DNA of 64,000 nt, taken from NCBI GenBank assembly GCA_006226375.1, contig SBHC01000080.1:50342-114341 (forward strand), given 5' to 3'. Both the position numbers and the translations under genes were made by a program. Under the pieces are notes generated by a model. That model did not search any database and had not been told where the DNA came from. It saw only the letters and a list, made by a program, of their open reading frames with translations. Each line of letters starts with the position of its first letter. The stretch's first letter is position 1. Shown in pieces: positions 25,551 to 34,663 of this stretch. Source of the DNA: Deltaproteobacteria bacterium. Lineage in GTDB: Bacteria > Myxococcota_C > UBA6777.

Positions 25551-27434
25551 TTAGTTCTTTTTGGCGCCGTTGCAGATCCAATCTTTGAACTTTTGGATGG
25601 TCGAAGCAGGTAGCTTTCCTCCTGGAGGCATGGTTCCTCCGCAGTGACCCACTCCTTCCAACTTGTTCACAAGATAACTTCCCGCCACATCGCCCGGTTT
25701 GACATAGAGTTTGCTGTTGCACCCTGATGTCTTGTTGACGATGCTGCCGTGGATGTCGTTGGAGTTGATCGAGAACCCACCTCTGCTTCCACCCACGTGA
25801 CAACCGCTGCAGTTGTTGGTGAAGATGGGGGCTATGTCGGTTTGAAAGCTTGGGTTGCTGTTGCAACTGGGCGTCTGGCATGCGCCGCTCGCACAAGAAA
25901 TCCCTCCACCGCAAGCTTTGTTGCAGGCGCCACAGTGATTGGGGTCGGTCTGTGTGTTGACACAAGCTCCACCACAAAGAGTTTGACCCGAAGGACATTT
26001 GCACTGTCCGGTGCTGCAGGATTGAACGGATGGGCACTTGGTTCCACAGGCGCCGCAGTGGTTGTTGTCCGTTTGGGTGTTGACGCAAGCTCCACTGCAC
26101 AAGGTTTGGCCTGAAGGGCACTTGCATGTGCCTGAACCACAAGATTGTCCTGTCGAACATTTTGTGCCGCAGGCGCCGCAATGGTTGACGTCTGTGTTGG
26201 TGTCAACGCAAGTTCCATTGCAGAGGGTTTGGCCCGAGGGGCACTTGCATGTGCCTGAACTACAGGATTGCCCTGTCACGCACTTGGTGCCACAAACTCC
26301 ACAGTTGTTGACGTCTGTGTTGGTGTCCAGGCACGTTCCATTGCACAGAGTCTGGCCGGTGGGGCACTCACACTTGCCAGCTTTGCAGGATTGTCCAGTG
26401 ACACACTTGGTCCCACATGCGCCGCAATGGTTGTTGTCTGTGTTGGCATCCACGCAGCTGTTGCCGCACTTGGTTTGGCCCGAGGGGCAAGAACCAATCA
26501 GGCATGTGCCGCTGGAGCAGACTTCGTTGGACTTGCAGGCTGTTCCACAAGCACCACAATGGGTTCCGTCCGTTTGGGTATTAACACAAGCGCCACTGCA
26601 CAAGGTGAGACCGGCTTTGCAGACACAGGCTCCTGCTTTGCAGTCTTGTGAAGAGGTGCAAGCGGTTCCACAAGCTCCACAGTGGCTGGCGTCGGTTTGT
26701 GCATCGACACACTTTCCACCGCACAAGGTTTGGCCTGTGGGGCATTCGCACTTACCAGCTTTGCAAGTCGTTCCTGCCGGGCAAACCGTTCCACAAGCTC
26801 CACAGTGTTTGCTGTCGGTTTGGGCATCGACGCAAGCGCCAGAGCAGTCGGTTTGTCCGGAGGGACATTCACATTTGCCAGCCTTACAGGATTGACCACT
26901 CGCACAAGCGGTCCCACAGGCTCCACAGTGGCTGTTGTCGGTTTGGGTATCGACACAGGTTCCAGAGCAGTCGGTTTGGCCGTTGGGACATTCACATTTG
27001 CCGGCCTTGCACGATTGTCCACTGGGGCAGACGGTTCCACAAGCGCCACAGTGGCTGTTGTCGGTTTGGGTATCGACACAAGTACCGGAGCAATCGGATT
27101 GTCCAGAGGGGCATTCGCATTGTCCGGCGTTACAAGATTGACCGGATGGGCAGGCTGTTCCACAGGCACCACAGTTGTTGGAGTCGGTTTGGGTATCGAC
27201 ACAGGTACCGGAGCAATCGGTTTGTCCTGTTGCACACGTTGACTCTGGACCCTCTTCTTTGCTTTGTGCTTCATCCTTGTTGCTGATCTCTGGAGCGACT
27301 TCTGTGGATGCATCAGCCCCCACCGTTTCTTGGTTGGCAGCTTCATCGGTTGTTCCACCTGGACCACAAGCTACCATGCCCCAGGACATGAAAAGAGCGA
27401 CCAAAGCCACTACACCAACATGAGAGAGACGCAT
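25551..27434 (-). CDS. Lipoprotein with eleven Cys-rich repeats and a C-terminal cytochrome c-like domain
   Basis: A 627-residue protein. A type II signal peptide ends in MVAC (Cys23 lipidated). An acidic linker precedes eleven tandem 41-44-residue repeats (about 67-520) of the form CPSGQTxCSGxCVDTQTDxxHCGACGTxC, each with eight or so Cys. Such repeats are common in myxobacterial surface proteins. Residues about 523-627 look like a c-type cytochrome: heme motif C542-S-G-C545-H546 and a candidate axial Met602 in GGTMPPGG, with two extra Cys. GGAGGAAGAA precedes the ATG. The product is probably on the outer surface, either with a heme electron carrier at the end of a stalk or using the fold only structurally. 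It is divergent from the VWA/MopE gene. Confidence 0.85.
   Translation of the reverse strand: MRLSHVGVVALVALFMSWGMVACGPGGTTDEAANQETVGADASTEVAPEISNKDEAQSKEEGPESTCATGQTDCSGTCVDTQTDSNNCGACGTACPSGQSCNAGQCECPSGQSDCSGTCVDTQTDNSHCGACGTVCPSGQSCKAGKCECPNGQTDCSGTCVDTQTDNSHCGACGTACASGQSCKAGKCECPSGQTDCSGACVDAQTDSKHCGACGTVCPAGTTCKAGKCECPTGQTLCGGKCVDAQTDASHCGACGTACTSSQDCKAGACVCKAGLTLCSGACVNTQTDGTHCGACGTACKSNEVCSSGTCLIGSCPSGQTKCGNSCVDANTDNNHCGACGTKCVTGQSCKAGKCECPTGQTLCNGTCLDTNTDVNNCGVCGTKCVTGQSCSSGTCKCPSGQTLCNGTCVDTNTDVNHCGACGTKCSTGQSCGSGTCKCPSGQTLCSGACVNTQTDNNHCGACGTKCPSVQSCSTGQCKCPSGQTLCGGACVNTQTDPNHCGACNKACGGGISCASGACQTPSCNSNPSFQTDIAPIFTNNCSGCHVGGSRGGFSINSNDIHGSIVNKTSGCNSKLYVKPGDVAGSYLVNKLEGVGHCGGTMPPGGKLPASTIQKFKDWICNGAKKN
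25875..27236 (-). repeat. Eleven tandem coding repeats of about 123 nt
   Basis: The units encode the Cys-rich modules of the lipoprotein. Adjacent copies differ at many third positions but keep Cys, Gly and Asp spacing. High local similarity makes the region prone to copy-number change and to assembly error. Confidence 0.85.
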
Positions 27435-27823
27435 TTCTTCCTCCTTCCATCAAGATTCATTCACAAGTTCTCTGCTGCATTGTCTGCGACATAGACTTCC
27501 ACTGTTGAAAAGTGGTCCCACTTCTTCGAACCGTTTGTCTTTCAAAACAAAGTGAACTTTTTTATGATGTGGGTCACATTTCTTTGAAGAGATGAGCATT
27601 CCCAGACGACATGGATGTCGTGGAGAAGGACGCAACTTTTTGGCCCTGTGCGCCGAGAATGATGCCACTGTCAGCTTCCGATGTGTTCTTCTTCTCAAGT
27701 CATACAGTCCGTGCAACTTGATGCTTTCTCTTGTGTTTCTAAAGGGAAGGATTGAACTGGCGAACGCTGTTTGGTAACGTCAAAGTTGGGTGAATCCTAC
27801 CCATGTGGATAAAGGAGTGTCAA
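27435..27823. other. 389-nt divergent promoter region between two surface-protein genes
   Basis: No gene was found. It contains ATGTG-GGT-CACAT (27567-27579) and TGGGT-N7-ACCCA (27787-27803, just before the ribosome-binding site of the VWA gene). Both are perfect inverted repeats and candidate regulator sites or leader hairpins. Confidence 0.4.
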
Positions 27824-29947
27824 ATGGTTGGGTGCACAACAAAATGGTTCGGGGCGTCTTCTACGAAGCCAACACGGAAGTGGCTGCGTTGGATGCTGTC
27901 TTCTTGGGTGATGGCTTGGGTCTGCGTCGTAGGCAGCTCAAGTGTTTTTGCACAGAGTCCATCGGTGAACTGTGATCCTCCCGATGTGTTGCTGATTGTC
28001 GACTTCTCGAACAGCATGAACTGGGGATTGGACGGTCGTCAAAACAGCGCCAACTCCAAGATTAAGCTTCTTCGTCAGGCGTACCAAGATATCTTGCAGC
28101 GCTTCGACAAGCGAATCCGTTTTGGCTTGATCACTTACACCACAACAGTGAACCAGCAACCTCCTCCTGGCGGTCGGAACGATCATCCATGTTCGTTCCA
28201 GAACCCCATTGTGCGGTTGGAGGTGAGCGTTGGAACCAACACAGCCCAACAGTGCATCTCACGTCTTAACTCGACCCGCGCCGATGGATGCACACCCATG
28301 TTGCCAGCGATGGCCAAGGGTGTGGAGCACTTCAGGGATTATGTGATTCCCCGTGACTCTATCAAAAAGCGACGCCGCTTTATCGTCATGATGACCGACG
28401 GTGTTCCCAACACGGGTTGTCCTGGCTGGCGCGATGACGCAGACTCTCCCGCCTGCAAAAAAAGCCTGGAGGCTGAGGTTATTAAGCTTCGCAACCTCAA
28501 CGTGGGCGGCGCAAACTACGACATCAAAACCTATGTCATTGGCTTCGGCGTCATTCAGCAGGCACAGGGCGGCGGGCTCTCTATGGATCCCGATACCATG
28601 AACGCGATGGCTCGTGCCGGTGGTACCAATCGTTACTTCCAGGCCAACGATCTGGCGCAGCTTCGGAAAGCGCTAGAAACCATCGCCAACAACGCAGGTG
28701 GCAACGTTGAGATCTGCAACAACGTCGACGACAACTGCGACGGGAACATCGATGAAAACATCAAGCGAACCTGCCAAGGCGCTTGTGGCGCTGGTGAGCA
28801 GATCTGCAACAAGGGGCAGTGGAGCGCTTGCAGCTCTCCTCCGACCAAGGGCGTTGAAGTTTGCAACAACAAAGACGACGACTGCGATGGCAAAGTCGAT
28901 GAAGATCTGTGGAAAGACTGCCCAACCTCTGGACCTTGTGGAAAGGTCGCGAAAGTTCAGTGCATTCAGGGCAAGTGGGGAAGCTGTAGCGGTGGAAACA
29001 CGCCACAGGAAGTCTGCAACGGCAAGGACGACGACTGTGACGGTGACATTGACGAAGGCCTCTCTCGCCCATGCCGAACCCAGTGTGGGGCTGGCACCCA
29101 GGCTTGCATCCAAGGTGACTGGAGCACCTGCACCGCACCGCAGCCAACCACCGAGATCTGTGACGGCAAAGACAACGACTGTGACGGCACCGTAGACAAC
29201 GGGACGTCTTGCAAAGGACAGTGTGTCGGCGGAATCTGTTACCAACAGTGTACACAGGAGTGTCCCCAAGGATTCATCTGTGCGCCCAACAAGCTGTGTG
29301 TTGAGAAGACCTGCAACCCAACCTGCACCCTCGACCAAGTTTGTATCTATGGTGCTTGTGTGCCCAAAGATTGTCGAAAAGAAGGTGGACGTTGTCGTTC
29401 GGGTGAGATCTGTCAGGATGGAAACTGCGTGGCTGACCCTTGCCGGGGTGTCAACTGTGGAGACGGTCTCTACTGCAGCAACGGACAATGCAAGGTGTCA
29501 TGTGCGAAGGTGACTTGTAGCGATGGAAAGGTTTGCCGGAATGGAAAGTGCGAAGGTGACCCCTGCGCTGCTGCCAACTGTCCTGCGAGTCAGTCTTGCT
29601 TTGAAGGTCGCTGTATCAACCGAACCTGCCCTGCGCAGGCTTGTCCGCTGGGCCTCGTTTGTAGAGATGGAGCCTGTGTGACGGACCTTTGCAACGGTAT
29701 CTCTTGTCCCACCAACCAGAAGTGTTTTGATGGAGAGTGCTACGGACCCAACGGACCTACCAATGCCGATCCCAACAAAAACAGCGGTGGCACGGGTACT
29801 GGAAATCCTGGAAGTGGCGGGAACAACGGCGGTAAGGGCTGCTTATGCTCTGCGCAAGTCGGAATGAACGCGCCTGCTTCTTTCCCTGTTCCCCTCGCGA
29901 TCTTCCTGCTTCTTTTCCCCTTCGCGATTCGTCGTCGCTTCCGCTAA
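27824..29947 (+). CDS. Surface protein with VWA domain, MopE-type metal-binding repeats, Cys-rich region and MYXO-CTERM-like tail
   Basis: A 707-residue protein. A long signal peptide ends near SSVFA. A von Willebrand A domain follows (MIDAS-like DFSNSM, then MMTDGVPN and VIGFGV). Four MopE-type motifs come next (EICNNVDDNCDGNIDE and variants with CDG-x-D), predicted to bind calcium or another metal. A Cys-rich, EGF-like region covers about 460-650. After a Gly/Asn linker the end is CLCSAQ, a hydrophobic stretch and RRRFR, as in MYXO-CTERM sorting signals. AAAGGAG lies 7 nt before the ATG at 27824, which is preferred over the ATG at 27803. The role is probably adhesion or matrix contact. Confidence 0.85.
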   Translation: MVGCTTKWFGASSTKPTRKWLRWMLSSWVMAWVCVVGSSSVFAQSPSVNCDPPDVLLIVDFSNSMNWGLDGRQNSANSKIKLLRQAYQDILQRFDKRIRFGLITYTTTVNQQPPPGGRNDHPCSFQNPIVRLEVSVGTNTAQQCISRLNSTRADGCTPMLPAMAKGVEHFRDYVIPRDSIKKRRRFIVMMTDGVPNTGCPGWRDDADSPACKKSLEAEVIKLRNLNVGGANYDIKTYVIGFGVIQQAQGGGLSMDPDTMNAMARAGGTNRYFQANDLAQLRKALETIANNAGGNVEICNNVDDNCDGNIDENIKRTCQGACGAGEQICNKGQWSACSSPPTKGVEVCNNKDDDCDGKVDEDLWKDCPTSGPCGKVAKVQCIQGKWGSCSGGNTPQEVCNGKDDDCDGDIDEGLSRPCRTQCGAGTQACIQGDWSTCTAPQPTTEICDGKDNDCDGTVDNGTSCKGQCVGGICYQQCTQECPQGFICAPNKLCVEKTCNPTCTLDQVCIYGACVPKDCRKEGGRCRSGEICQDGNCVADPCRGVNCGDGLYCSNGQCKVSCAKVTCSDGKVCRNGKCEGDPCAAANCPASQSCFEGRCINRTCPAQACPLGLVCRDGACVTDLCNGISCPTNQKCFDGECYGPNGPTNADPNKNSGGTGTGNPGSGGNNGGKGCLCSAQVGMNAPASFPVPLAIFLLLFPFAIRRRFR

Positions 29948-29988
29948 ATCTTCCAGGTTTTTCTTCCTCTTTCCTAGCTTCCGCTTCC

Positions 29989-30342
29989 TTACGATGCTGA
30001 GCCAGATGTTTTGCCGTTGAGCTTGAGGCCTACAAAGCCAAGGATCAAGAACAACAAGGCAAAGGGGATGGACTTGAGCGAGTCGCTAGAAGAAGGAGCG
30101 ATTGCCAGTGGGCTGAGAATGGGCAACGCAAGGACAAGGTGAGCCATCGACAATCCCTTGGACCAACGTCTCACTTTGTCCGAGGCGTCTGGGTTTCTTA
30201 CCTTCACCAGCAGGACGATATGCGTCACAACAAGGGCAACGCCAAGCAAACCTGCCAATCCAAGAAAGAGAAGCATCATCCCCAACTTGTCTGCGAGTCC
30301 TCGTCCAGAACCAAACCACAAGAGAGCCATCGTTGATTTCAT
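29989..30342 (-). CDS. Small membrane protein with three helices
   Basis: A 117-residue protein with hydrophobic segments at about 17-45, 63-83 and 88-110 and short polar loops. AAAGGA lies 7 nt before the ATG at 30342; the longer frame up to 30558 overlaps the Ser/Thr kinase gene's 3' end and is unlikely. No family is recognised. It follows the kinase gene by 109 nt on the same strand. Confidence 0.7.
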   Translation of the reverse strand: MKSTMALLWFGSGRGLADKLGMMLLFLGLAGLLGVALVVTHIVLLVKVRNPDASDKVRRWSKGLSMAHLVLALPILSPLAIAPSSSDSLKSIPFALLFLILGFVGLKLNGKTSGSAS

Positions 30343-30451
30343 TTCTTTTCCTTTGTGAACAAAGATTGTGAAGGAATGTTGGCTTCGGGTGAGTCTGTCA
30401 AGGGTATTCAGACGGAGAGGAAAAGCAAGGGGGAGAAGGGACGAGGGTTCG

Positions 30452-33415
30452 TTACCGTCGTCGTCGGCGGCGAAGTTGACGTCGCAGCCGACGCTCGGCA
30501 TAGCGACATTTGCGTCGAAGCATGGGGTGCTTGGGGGAGCGTCGAGCAAGACGTTCACAGAGTTGGACCGCCTCAGCCCAGCGACGCTTTTGGATGTTCT
30601 GGCTGGCTTGGTTGGCGAGAGATGCGATTAAGAAGGGGCGGAGCTTGCTGAGCAACAGCTTGCTCTCTACGGCCGTACTGGTTTTGGGATCAATCCGTAG
30701 AAGTGTGCTGTAGGCTTTCCAATACCTGCGGCTACGAAGGTAGCGTTTGGCGAGGCGAAGCTCAGAGGCCGCATCCAGATCCAGTTTGGCGAGCCGCATT
30801 CGGCGTTTGGCTTCGTTGCTTTCGGGGCGGAGCAGCAACGCCCGACGGTAGCTCATGTACGCTTTTCGGAAGCGGCTGGAGGCTATCTCTCGATCGCCTT
30901 CTTGAAGAGCCATGCGGAACGCTTCTTCTTCCTGGATCTGTCTTTGGGCTGCGCCGTTGTCTCCAACGCTTGCAAGCACAATGAACAACCCAACCACAAA
31001 GACAAATCCGCTGAATACGCCGACCCATCGCCATCGCAGAGAGGCCTGGAACTCCGCTGTGATGCCGAACTCTTCGGGCTCCAACAGGATAGAGTCTGCG
31101 CGCTCTTGTGCCGTCTTTTGGATGAACGGTTGAGCGACTTCATTCGCCTGACTTGGCGGGGGCATCCAGGGATTGACAGGAGCGGCTGATGGGGCTGTTC
31201 CTCCATTGGCCGCGGGGAAGGGGTTCATCAAGCCAGGAAATGGAGATTGCGTTGGTTGCCACTCTGGAGTTAGCGCTGCAGGTGGAGGACCCAACGAAGG
31301 AAACCCATTGGAGCTGGGAGTTGGTGAAGGAAGCGCCAAGGCTCCAGGTTTCCATGGAGGAACGGGCTGGGCTGTGGACGGTCCGTAAGGAGCATCAGGA
31401 AGAATCATATCCGGGCCGGCCGCAGGGGTTTGCGCAGCTGTCGGGGCGGCTGGAGAGTCTGCGTCTGTGTCCTGATCGTCGTCGTATGGGGCAACCGAAA
31501 CCGGGATCGCAGTTGTCTTAAGGTCTTCTTCTCGATGCCCTGGATCTTCCAGGGTTGTGTTAAGGGCCGCGCTGCCTTTTTGCTGGAGCATCGCGGCTTC
31601 GGCCTGTGCCATCATCTCCAAAGCTGCGAGAGGTGTGGCTTCCCCGACGGTTTCAACGTCCCATTCATCATCGGAGTTGTCCGAGCTGGGAAGAACGTCG
31701 GTGCTCATGTAGGTCACCGAGGCTTTTACCTCAGGGGCCGACTTGCTCGTACCGTCGGCTTCTCCGTACTCTTGCGTGTCTCTGATGGGAGGCGTCTGGT
31801 TTGTTCCCGGCTCTGTTACTGGGGTTGGTGTGATGGATTGTGCGTTGCTTGTGAGCCACTCTTTTGCGCTAACTGCTGGAGCAGGCATCACGGCAGTGGG
31901 AGCTGGCTCGTTTTTGGCCGGGCTGACAAAGAGGGCTTCGATCTCCTCCATCATTGGATCGGCTTTGGGCCTCTGGGGAGGAGGGATGGGGAGCTTGGGA
32001 TCGGGAACTGCCGGTATCTCTTGCTCAGGCAAATCCTTGTGAGGCAGTGGTGCTTTCTGAGCCCGGGCGGAGGTGGGCTGGTCGGGCCTCTCCGACACGA
32101 CAGGGGGAACCGCTGAGGGGATCTCAAGCTGAGTTTTCGCTGCTGCTGCTAAGTCTTTGTCAGACTCGGCTGTCGATAAGTCTTCCGTGGAGAGGTCATC
32201 TTGGGCAAGCCCTTGCAGCCCGTCTTTCGAGGACGTCGCCCATGACACCGCCACAGCTTGGGCTTCTCGTGTGAGAGGGGCCGCGCTGGATTGAGGATCG
32301 GTCGAAGCGTCCTCTTCGGAAGCAGGTTTGGGTTTCTTCTTGCTGCGATCAAGTGTGTGCTCGGCGTGCATTTCTGCGCGCAGCAACGCGGCAGAGCTTG
32401 GGCTTGTTGGGTGCAGTCCTCCCTTGGAGCGCCGGAATCGCTTTTCCGTTTGTTCATCAGGGTCAAGGGCGTGCTTAAAGGTCTCTGCTTCTTCGATGAT
32501 GGAGTGGGCGTTGTCGCGGAAAAGCCCCTCCCAAAAGATCTCCAGATCGTTGCAAAAGGTGCTGGCTTGTTGGAATCGGTCCTCTGGCTTTTTCTCCAAG
32601 GCGCGCAACACCAACTCGTCAAGTCTTTTGGGGATATCCAACTCGGGGTAGGTGTCGCGCATGGAGGGCGCTTCACTGAGCGCGTGATGGATCATAATCG
32701 CGACGGGGTCCTCTTTCGAGGTAAACGGAGGACGTCCGGTCAGCATGTGGTACAGGATGACGCCAACGGAGTAGATGTCGCTAGCAGGTGAAACAGGGAA
32801 TCCTTGGGCTTGCTCGGGAGCCATGTAGGTTGCTGTTCCGACGAGCGTCCACTCGGAGGATTCGGGGTCAAGGTCGCCCTGCAATATACGTGCAACACCA
32901 AAGTCAAGGACTTTGATCAGGTCGCCATGCCGCTGGGGCACAAGCATCACGTTTTTCGGTTTCAGGTCGCGGTGAATGACGCCCATTTGATGAGCTTCTT
33001 CCAGCGCATCCAGGATCTGGATGGCGATTTTTACACCGCGCTCCACAGACAGGCGACGTTCGCGTTTGAGGATGTCGTGGAGGGTTTCTCCCTGGACATA
33101 CTCCATGGCGATGTAGTAGCGGCCGTCTTCGTCCTGGCCGTAATCAAACGCACGGACGGTATAAGGATTGGTGAGATGACCAATGATTTGGGCTTCTTGC
33201 TGGAATTTTTGGATTCGTTCATCATCGCGAAGGAGGTGGGCGGCCACTCGTTTTAGCGCAACTTTGCGGTTGCCAAGGCGCACGTCCTCTGCCAAAAAGA
33301 CTTCGGAAAATCCACCACGCCCTAGCTTGTACAAGCATCGGTATCGCCCGGCTACCCACTGTTCTTGTGTCATCCACGCCATTCCCTGAGTCGGATTCTT
33401 CTGCGCTAACACCAT
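30452..33415 (-). CDS. Receptor-type Ser/Thr protein kinase with long disordered linker and helical extracytoplasmic domain
   Basis: A 987-residue PknB-like Hanks kinase. Residues about 25-290 carry all catalytic elements: LGRGGFSEVFLA, VALKRV, VIHRDLKPKN, VLDFGVA, GTATYMAPEQA. About 500 residues of Pro/Ala/Ser/Asp-rich linker follow, then one membrane helix (VGVFSGFVFVVGLFIVLA, about 795-820). The C-terminal 165 residues are basic, helical and TPR-like (SRFRKAYMSYRRALLLRPES), ending in an Arg-rich tail. The kinase domain should be cytoplasmic and the TPR-like part periplasmic. It is divergent, across 202 nt, from two polysaccharide deacetylases, which may hint at envelope targets; substrates are not shown. 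Confidence 0.93.
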   Translation of the reverse strand: MVLAQKNPTQGMAWMTQEQWVAGRYRCLYKLGRGGFSEVFLAEDVRLGNRKVALKRVAAHLLRDDERIQKFQQEAQIIGHLTNPYTVRAFDYGQDEDGRYYIAMEYVQGETLHDILKRERRLSVERGVKIAIQILDALEEAHQMGVIHRDLKPKNVMLVPQRHGDLIKVLDFGVARILQGDLDPESSEWTLVGTATYMAPEQAQGFPVSPASDIYSVGVILYHMLTGRPPFTSKEDPVAIMIHHALSEAPSMRDTYPELDIPKRLDELVLRALEKKPEDRFQQASTFCNDLEIFWEGLFRDNAHSIIEEAETFKHALDPDEQTEKRFRRSKGGLHPTSPSSAALLRAEMHAEHTLDRSKKKPKPASEEDASTDPQSSAAPLTREAQAVAVSWATSSKDGLQGLAQDDLSTEDLSTAESDKDLAAAAKTQLEIPSAVPPVVSERPDQPTSARAQKAPLPHKDLPEQEIPAVPDPKLPIPPPQRPKADPMMEEIEALFVSPAKNEPAPTAVMPAPAVSAKEWLTSNAQSITPTPVTEPGTNQTPPIRDTQEYGEADGTSKSAPEVKASVTYMSTDVLPSSDNSDDEWDVETVGEATPLAALEMMAQAEAAMLQQKGSAALNTTLEDPGHREEDLKTTAIPVSVAPYDDDQDTDADSPAAPTAAQTPAAGPDMILPDAPYGPSTAQPVPPWKPGALALPSPTPSSNGFPSLGPPPAALTPEWQPTQSPFPGLMNPFPAANGGTAPSAAPVNPWMPPPSQANEVAQPFIQKTAQERADSILLEPEEFGITAEFQASLRWRWVGVFSGFVFVVGLFIVLASVGDNGAAQRQIQEEEAFRMALQEGDREIASSRFRKAYMSYRRALLLRPESNEAKRRMRLAKLDLDAASELRLAKRYLRSRRYWKAYSTLLRIDPKTSTAVESKLLLSKLRPFLIASLANQASQNIQKRRWAEAVQLCERLARRSPKHPMLRRKCRYAERRLRRQLRRRRRR

Positions 33416-33617
33416 GCGTTACCATACCTCATCTTGACCGGTTGGGACAATACCACTGTCCACCAGAGAGGGAGTCTTGCAGCGCAAAACGACCGTGTCA
33501 TTGGGACGCATCACGTTGCTTCGTTCTTGATTATCGGTTGTCCTCCCGATATGTTTTGTCTTCTTGCAAATTTCCTTGCGCGATACTGATGCAGGAAAGA
33601 GGACAGAAGGACCCAGC

Positions 33618-34601
33618 ATGACCCAACGCGTTTGCTCCGTAAGCATCGATATCGACACTTTGGCCTGTTACGCCGCGATCCATGGATTGGCCCCGACACC
33701 AACAGGACCCATGTCGTCCGATGCTCCTGCTGACGCCATCTACACACATGCCATGCCACGGTTTCTCGACCTGTTCGCCAAATATGGGATCCGCGCTACG
33801 CTGTTTGTGATAGGTCGCGACATCGATCAGACCAGGCATGCTGATGTTCTTAAACGCGCTGTGGACGAGGGCCATGAACTGGCCAACCACTCGTTCAATC
33901 ACTCGTACCGGCTGACGCAAATGAGCGAACAGGACATCGCCTCCGAAGTGTCGCAAGGGGCAGAGGCAATCGAGCGACTGTTGCCTGAAGACCAGCGGGT
34001 GCGGGGGTTTCGTTGTCCAGGGTACAACACCAACCCTGCAGTCTTGCGAGTCTTGCGAGAGCAAGGGTACCGGTACGATTCGTCGGTGTTTCCGTGTCCT
34101 CCGTATTATCTTGCCAAAGCTTCGATCATTGGGCTTCTGGCCTTGCGTGGCCGACCCAGCCGCTCGATCGTGGGATCGCCTCAGGTGTTGTTGTCTCCCA
34201 ATCGTCCCTTCATTCCAGGGGAGAACCCTCATCGTGAGGCCAAAGCATCCCAACGCTTGGGAGGCTCGGAGACTCTTTGGGAGCTGCCGATGTCGGTCCT
34301 TCCTGGCGTACGTTTGCCGATGATTGGTACCTCTCTCTTGATGTACCCGCGGTGGATGTTGGGGAGCTTTGTGCGTGGGATGGCCAGGACCCACTCTTTC
34401 CTTAACCTGGAACTGCATGGTATCGACATCATGGACCCGAACGATCCCGGTGCCAAACGATTGCTTCCTCATCAGCCGGATCTTCGTGTCTCTTTGGAAG
34501 AAAAGTTCGACCGATTCCACACTACGTTTGGTTTGCTCTCTCGAACGCATTCCTTTTTGCCGCTTGTGGAAGCGGTGGATTGGATCGAGCGTCAAAGTTG
34601 A
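33618..34601 (+). CDS. NodB-type polysaccharide deacetylase (first of a tandem pair)
   Basis: A 327-residue carbohydrate esterase 4-like protein, cytoplasmic by sequence (no signal peptide). NodB-homology motifs are SIDIDT (catalytic/metal Asp), HSFNHS (metal His pair), FRCPGYN and YDSSVFP. Related family members remove N-acetyl groups from glycans or lipid-linked sugars. AAGGA sits 8 nt before the ATG at 33618. A paralogue begins 62 nt after its stop codon. Later residues (LPMIGTSLLMYP, LELHGIDIMDP) match the layout of deacetylases acting on lipid-linked or small substrates. Confidence 0.88.
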   Translation: MTQRVCSVSIDIDTLACYAAIHGLAPTPTGPMSSDAPADAIYTHAMPRFLDLFAKYGIRATLFVIGRDIDQTRHADVLKRAVDEGHELANHSFNHSYRLTQMSEQDIASEVSQGAEAIERLLPEDQRVRGFRCPGYNTNPAVLRVLREQGYRYDSSVFPCPPYYLAKASIIGLLALRGRPSRSIVGSPQVLLSPNRPFIPGENPHREAKASQRLGGSETLWELPMSVLPGVRLPMIGTSLLMYPRWMLGSFVRGMARTHSFLNLELHGIDIMDPNDPGAKRLLPHQPDLRVSLEEKFDRFHTTFGLLSRTHSFLPLVEAVDWIERQS

Positions 34602-34663
34602 CTGACAAAGTGCCGTTTAGCCTCTCTACCGTTGCCCACTTTGAGCAGAGAAGGAGTCCATGG

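Noticed and set aside
26038..26895. 285-residue frame opposite the Cys-rich repeats
   Set aside because: It only mirrors the repeat array (VPQAPQW-type units) on the non-coding strand.
25875..27236. CRISPR array
   Set aside because: The regular repeats are coding, in frame, longer than CRISPR repeats, and have no unrelated spacers.
33531..34595. 354-residue frame opposite the first deacetylase
   Set aside because: The plus-strand frame carries all NodB motifs; the antisense product has unnatural Arg/His/Gln-rich composition.
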